From Paenibacillus physcomitrellae (GTDB lineage: Bacteria; Bacillota; Bacilli; Paenibacillales; Paenibacillaceae), in assembly GCF_002240225.1 (NCBI RefSeq), contig NZ_CP022584.1, forward strand, positions 4,306,094 to 4,370,093: 64,000 nucleotides of DNA, written 5' to 3'. How positions within the stretch are numbered: the first letter of the stretch is position 1; each line of letters opens with the position of its first letter. Below the pieces are notes generated by a model. That model searched no databases. It had not been told where the DNA came from and was given only the letters and a program-made list of their open reading frames with translations. Shown in pieces: positions 61,358 through 64,000 of the stretch. The position numbers and the translations under genes were made by a program.

Positions 61358-61402
61358 CTAAAGCCTTCCGCTTCGGGGCGGGAGGCTTTCATTTTTTTTA
61401 TT
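61358..61402 (+). terminator. Terminator of the ohr gene
   Basis: AAAGCCTTCCGC (61360-61371) pairs with GCGGGAGGCTTT (61378-61389) around a TTCGG-type loop, followed by CATTTTTTTT. Confidence 0.88.
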
Positions 61403-61558
61403 TATTATGGAAGATTCAGGTCGCAAAGTTATGATTTCCGGCGGCAGCAAGCGGCTTGCGGCTCGTGTACAAGTTGACATAGCGTTCAAAATTCTTTAAT
61501 ATGTCTAAGTGCTTGAAGGTTCGATTAAATTAAATAAAAGATAACGGGTGATGAAAAG

Positions 61559-61840
61559 ATGTCCTCTTACAAACCTAGCGTTGATAACGTCATTTTGGCC
61601 AGCAGCAATGAAAAGGACGGCTTGTACGAATTTATAGTCCATATGGTTGACGGAACAGAATGCCGCGTGTTCTATAACCGTACTCCGGAGTGGAAGCTGA
61701 CCAACATCAGCCGCTTGCAGAAAACCCCTTGTCCGGTATGCCGCAAGGACTTCATTTGCAAATGCATGGACAGCTTTACTGGAGAAATCGACCAGCAGAT
61801 GAATGAAGGCCAATGGTTTGAGAAAGCTGCGACCAAATAA
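61559..61840 (+). CDS. Conserved hypothetical protein with Cys cluster, 93 residues
   Basis: No family recognised. It is soluble; the N-terminal half looks beta-rich (GLYEFIVHMVDGTECRVFYN) and the second half has CPVCRKDFICKC, a possible small metal site. GGGTGATG precedes the ATG at 61559. A hairpin terminator follows at 61882. It stands alone between the ohr gene and a membrane-protein gene. Confidence 0.65.
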   Translation: MSSYKPSVDNVILASSNEKDGLYEFIVHMVDGTECRVFYNRTPEWKLTNISRLQKTPCPVCRKDFICKCMDSFTGEIDQQMNEGQWFEKAATK

Positions 61841-61878
61841 TTTCAGCATAGAATAACTTATGTTTGCAGGAGCCAGTG

Positions 61879-61942
61879 ATAGATCCCCTTATAGCCGACA
61901 GATCAAAGCTAGCGAATCTGTATGCTGCAAGGGGATTTTTCT
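61879..61942 (+). terminator. Terminator after the Cys-cluster protein gene
   Basis: GATCCCCTT (61882-61890) pairs with AAGGGGAT (61929-61936), followed by TTTTTC; the loop is long with an inner CAGAT/ATCTG stem. Confidence 0.7.
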
Positions 61943-61985
61943 ATAGGGAGATACATAGAGAGCAGAGAAGAGAGGGTGAACCAGG

Positions 61986-62393
61986 GTGATCCGATTCTTA
62001 CCGCCCGCCAGGAGCAATAGTTGGTTTGTCTGGTACTTGATTTATGCGGGAATTGTTACGATTGCACTTGCATTTTACCGGTTTGTGAGGCTAGGTGACG
62101 AGTTTGATGCCGGTTTGTTAGGGCGATTTGCACTGCTGGCACTGGCCTTCTCGGGTATTGTTCATGTCTGTGGATGGCTTGGAGGCCGATTGATCTGGCT
62201 GGTTTCAACGGCAGGGCTTGTTATCGGCATATACACGATGTTCAGGTACGCAAGCCGCGATATGTCCGGATGGGAGGATCTGGCGTCCTTCTTATCCTTT
62301 ATGATTCTTTCTGCAGGCGGTTTCGTGATTGGGCTGCTGGCCGAGGGGGCAAACTGGCTGTACCGGTATTTGCACAGGCCAAAGGAAGAATAG
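61986..62393 (+). CDS. Hypothetical membrane protein with four helices, 135 residues
   Basis: No family recognised. Four predicted membrane helices (about 14-31, 42-60, 66-83 and 97-118) with a short basic start and end. GTG start at 61986, seven bases after GAGAGGGTGA. It is 12 bases upstream of the DCC-family gene, so the two probably share a transcript, and a redox partner role in the membrane is conceivable but unproven. Confidence 0.65.
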   Translation: MIRFLPPARSNSWFVWYLIYAGIVTIALAFYRFVRLGDEFDAGLLGRFALLALAFSGIVHVCGWLGGRLIWLVSTAGLVIGIYTMFRYASRDMSGWEDLASFLSFMILSAGGFVIGLLAEGANWLYRYLHRPKEE

Positions 62394-62405
62394 GAGCTGC
62401 TGGAT

Positions 62406-62993
62406 ATGCTAACAGGGGACCAACGGAACGAAAATGAGCAATCGGAGACAAAATGGACTGAGGGGCGCCATGGACGTCAGGTGCGTCAAGGACACCAAGG
62501 GCATCTTGTTGAGCCTGATTTTGGAGAACATTCGATTGTCCTTGTCGACGGCGTATGCAGCCTTTGTCAAGGAGTGACCCGGTTTGTGATCCGGCATGAC
62601 CTGGAAGGATGGTTCCTGTTTGCTTCCTTGCAGTCTGAAACGGGGATGAAGCTGCTGAAGAAATACGGCATTCCGATGACAGGGCGACAAACACCTGGAT
62701 ATAATGGGGATCAGTCCGGTTCTTATGAAAAAGACTTATCTAAACCGCAGTATGAGTCGGTTGTGCTGATTGATAAAGGGCGTTATTATCTCCGTTCGGA
62801 TGCAGCGCTGAGAATTGCAGCGAAATTAAATTTTCCGTGGAATTTAATCCGTTTCCTTCGAATTATTCCCAAAGGGATCAGGGATGGCCTTTACCGCTAT
62901 ATAGCCGATCATCGTTACAGATGGTTCGGCAAGGATGAGACGTGTCTGGTGCCTTCTCCGGAGTTGTCGGATCGTTTTCTGGATCAGGGCTAA
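62406..62993 (+). CDS. DCC-family thiol-disulfide oxidoreductase-like protein (DUF393, YuxK-like)
   Basis: 195 residues. After a polar N-terminal extension of about 40 residues, LVDGVCSLCQGVTRFVIRHD has the DxxCxxC motif of the DCC family, followed by FASLQSETGMKLLKKYG and SVVLIDKGRYYLRSDAALRIAAKL and the closing RYRWFGKDETCLVPS. A thioredoxin-like fold is assumed; the substrate is unknown. AGGAG precedes the ATG. Its N-terminal extension is longer than in YuxK. Confidence 0.85.
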   Translation: MLTGDQRNENEQSETKWTEGRHGRQVRQGHQGHLVEPDFGEHSIVLVDGVCSLCQGVTRFVIRHDLEGWFLFASLQSETGMKLLKKYGIPMTGRQTPGYNGDQSGSYEKDLSKPQYESVVLIDKGRYYLRSDAALRIAAKLNFPWNLIRFLRIIPKGIRDGLYRYIADHRYRWFGKDETCLVPSPELSDRFLDQG

Positions 62994-63016
62994 AGTCATG
63001 CGGGAGAATCCAGGAC

Positions 63017-63045
63017 TTGTCAAATATGAAGCTCTATGGTATTCT
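63017..63045 (+). promoter_or_regulatory. Promoter upstream of the CpaE-like gene
   Basis: TTGTCA (63017-63022) and TATTCT (63040-63045) are 17 bp apart. A terminator hairpin begins about 20 bp after the expected start. Confidence 0.55.
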
Positions 63046-63071
63046 GGCTGTAAATAAATCATGAACGGACG

Positions 63072-63121
63072 GAAGCACCGTCAAGGACCGAGAAATTCGG
63101 TTTTTGACGGTGCTTTTTTTG
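63072..63121 (+). terminator. Terminator or leader attenuator before the CpaE-like gene
   Basis: AAGCACCGTCAA (63073-63084) pairs with TTGACGGTGCTT (63104-63115), with an inner ACCGA/TCGGT stem, followed by seven T. Confidence 0.85.
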
Positions 63122-63147
63122 CGTTCATCAAGAAGGGGGAGCCGGAA

Positions 63148-64000
63148 TTGACCGTGCATATGGTGCTGGGGGTGGAAGACCAGCAGTATGTGGAAGCTTT
63201 GCTGGACTATGTGCGCAGCAGTGAATATGGCCGGCGGATTCGGATTACGTCGTTCAGCAGGCCGGAAGCATTTAAGGCGTTTTGGAGCCGGTTATCTAAT
63301 GGGACAGAGCAGAAGGTTGATTTCGCCGCTGTTGAACTGTCGTTTATGACCCACGTAGGGTCGGGAAATGGGAAGCCGAAGGAGGGAGAGGAAGGACTAG
63401 CCATAGAGGAGGGCGGCGGGGAGGAACAAGAGGAACTGTTTCAGGGACAGCGAGAAGGAGAAGTCTGTCTTCCATGGATCTGCCTCAGCGAATCTGACAG
63501 TGTCCAAGGGGGGATTCTGCCGGACATTCCAGTGATGACTAAATACCGCCCGCTCCCGGAGTTGCTGGAAGACCTGCTCAAATTCGGTCGGGAACGTGAA
63601 GGAGGGGTGCGGAGAACTCCGGCCGATGCGCTTCCGGAGGTGCCGGTTATCGGGGTGTATGCCTCGGCTGGAGGTACAGGGAAAACAACCGTCGCGCTCC
63701 ATTTGGCTAAACAGCTGACTTTGGAAGGGGCGCGGGTATTTTATCTGAATTTGAAAACGTTTGGTCTACCGTTAGGTTTAACCGGGCAGCGGAGAAACGG
63801 GCTTGCTTCCGGCATGGCCGAGCTGCTCTACGAATTGGAGGCCGCGGCTGAAGATAACAAACTGCCGGATCTGCCGCCTTCCCGCTTTGTCGTCCGCCAT
63901 CCGCTGATTCAGGGCGACACGTTTGGGCAGGTGGCGAACCTGCGTGAGCTGCTTGAAATGGAACCTGCCGACACAGTCCGAATGATCGACTATGTGGCGG
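63148..64000 (+). CDS. CpaE/MinD-like P-loop ATPase, start only
   Basis: The frame runs off the right edge, so about 284 residues are visible. The first 100 residues (LTVHMVLGVEDQQYVEALLDYV) look like a receiver-type domain, as in CpaE/TadZ proteins. A Gly/Glu-rich linker (about 73-100) follows. A P-loop with ASAGGTGKTTVALHLA is near residues 172-187, a MinD/ParA-like Walker A variant. Such proteins localise Flp/Tad pilus machinery. A TTG start at 63148 lies six bases after GGGGGAG. Tad genes downstream would confirm it. Confidence 0.65.
   Translation, partial: MTVHMVLGVEDQQYVEALLDYVRSSEYGRRIRITSFSRPEAFKAFWSRLSNGTEQKVDFAAVELSFMTHVGSGNGKPKEGEEGLAIEEGGGEEQEELFQGQREGEVCLPWICLSESDSVQGGILPDIPVMTKYRPLPELLEDLLKFGREREGGVRRTPADALPEVPVIGVYASAGGTGKTTVALHLAKQLTLEGARVFYLNLKTFGLPLGLTGQRRNGLASGMAELLYELEAAAEDNKLPDLPPSRFVVRHPLIQGDTFGQVANLRELLEMEPADTVRMIDYVA

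Overview
The window reads as chromosome of a spore-forming, low-to-mid G+C Firmicute, most likely Paenibacillus or a close relative. Supporting signs are strong AGGAGG-type ribosome sites, frequent TTG and GTG starts, an aa3-600 type quinol oxidase (qoxABCD), LplA/B/C-type sugar ABC transporters with a membrane-bound AraC regulator, and a block that follows the Bacillus order ydcC-alr-ndoAI-ndoA-tex-cmpA-sprT followed by tRNA genes. No insertion sequence, prophage, CRISPR array or rRNA operon is visible.

Region 1-12.4 kb: end of a HAD-type hydrolase, an SDR oxidoreductase, hisC (minus), an arginine/lysine decarboxylase (speA-like), the four-gene quinol oxidase operon, and a divergent pair made of a MocR-type PLP-dependent regulator and a nitrilase, then a histidine phosphatase. 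Region 12.4-18.1 kb: an Hsp20 gene with a CtsR-type operator, an MFS exporter plus Atu4866-like protein facing an AraC regulator, a rhodanese, and a secreted coiled-coil NlpC/P60 hydrolase. Region 18.1-24.4 kb (minus): an oligosaccharide ABC importer (lipoprotein and two permeases) and its membrane-spanning AraC-type regulator. Region 24.5-33 kb: dGTPase, thymidine kinase, carboxylesterase, class 3-like aldehyde dehydrogenase, an internally duplicated orphan protein, and formate-THF ligase.

Region 33.1-47.3 kb is the most interesting part: a LacI-controlled catabolic locus. A first transcript carries a zinc-less MDR dehydrogenase and the LacI regulator. A second carries a cytoplasmic GH9 glycosidase, a ROK sugar kinase, a NagB-like deaminase/isomerase, a ThuA-like protein, a TIM-barrel isomerase/epimerase, an ABC importer, a VOC protein, a second zinc-less dehydrogenase and a second ThuA-like protein. 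GH9 plus ROK plus NagB without a NagA deacetylase suggests uptake and cleavage of a glucosamine-containing (deacetylated) oligosaccharide. The paired dehydrogenases and ThuA proteins suggest an added oxidative branch. Palindromic LacI-type operators overlap both likely transcription starts.

Region 47.3-60.6 kb: lipoprotein YdcC, alanine racemase, the EndoAI/EndoA antitoxin-toxin pair, Tex, cmpA (small, TTG start), a SprT-like protein, tRNA-Asn and tRNA-Ser, a HAD phosphatase with a DeoR regulator, tRNA-Glu and tRNA-Leu, then a divergent PAS-protein/XRE-regulator pair lying between two near-identical tRNA-Leu(GAG) genes, and mntH. Region 60.8-64 kb: an Ohr-type peroxidase, small orphan proteins, a DCC-family thiol oxidoreductase and the start of a CpaE/MinD-like ATPase cut by the window edge.

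Across the window, short degenerate tandem repeats of three to four units (10-19 bp) recur in spacers, and two ABC operons carry terminator-like hairpins between the binding-protein gene and the permease genes. All assignments come from reading the sequence and from memory of the families; no database search was run.
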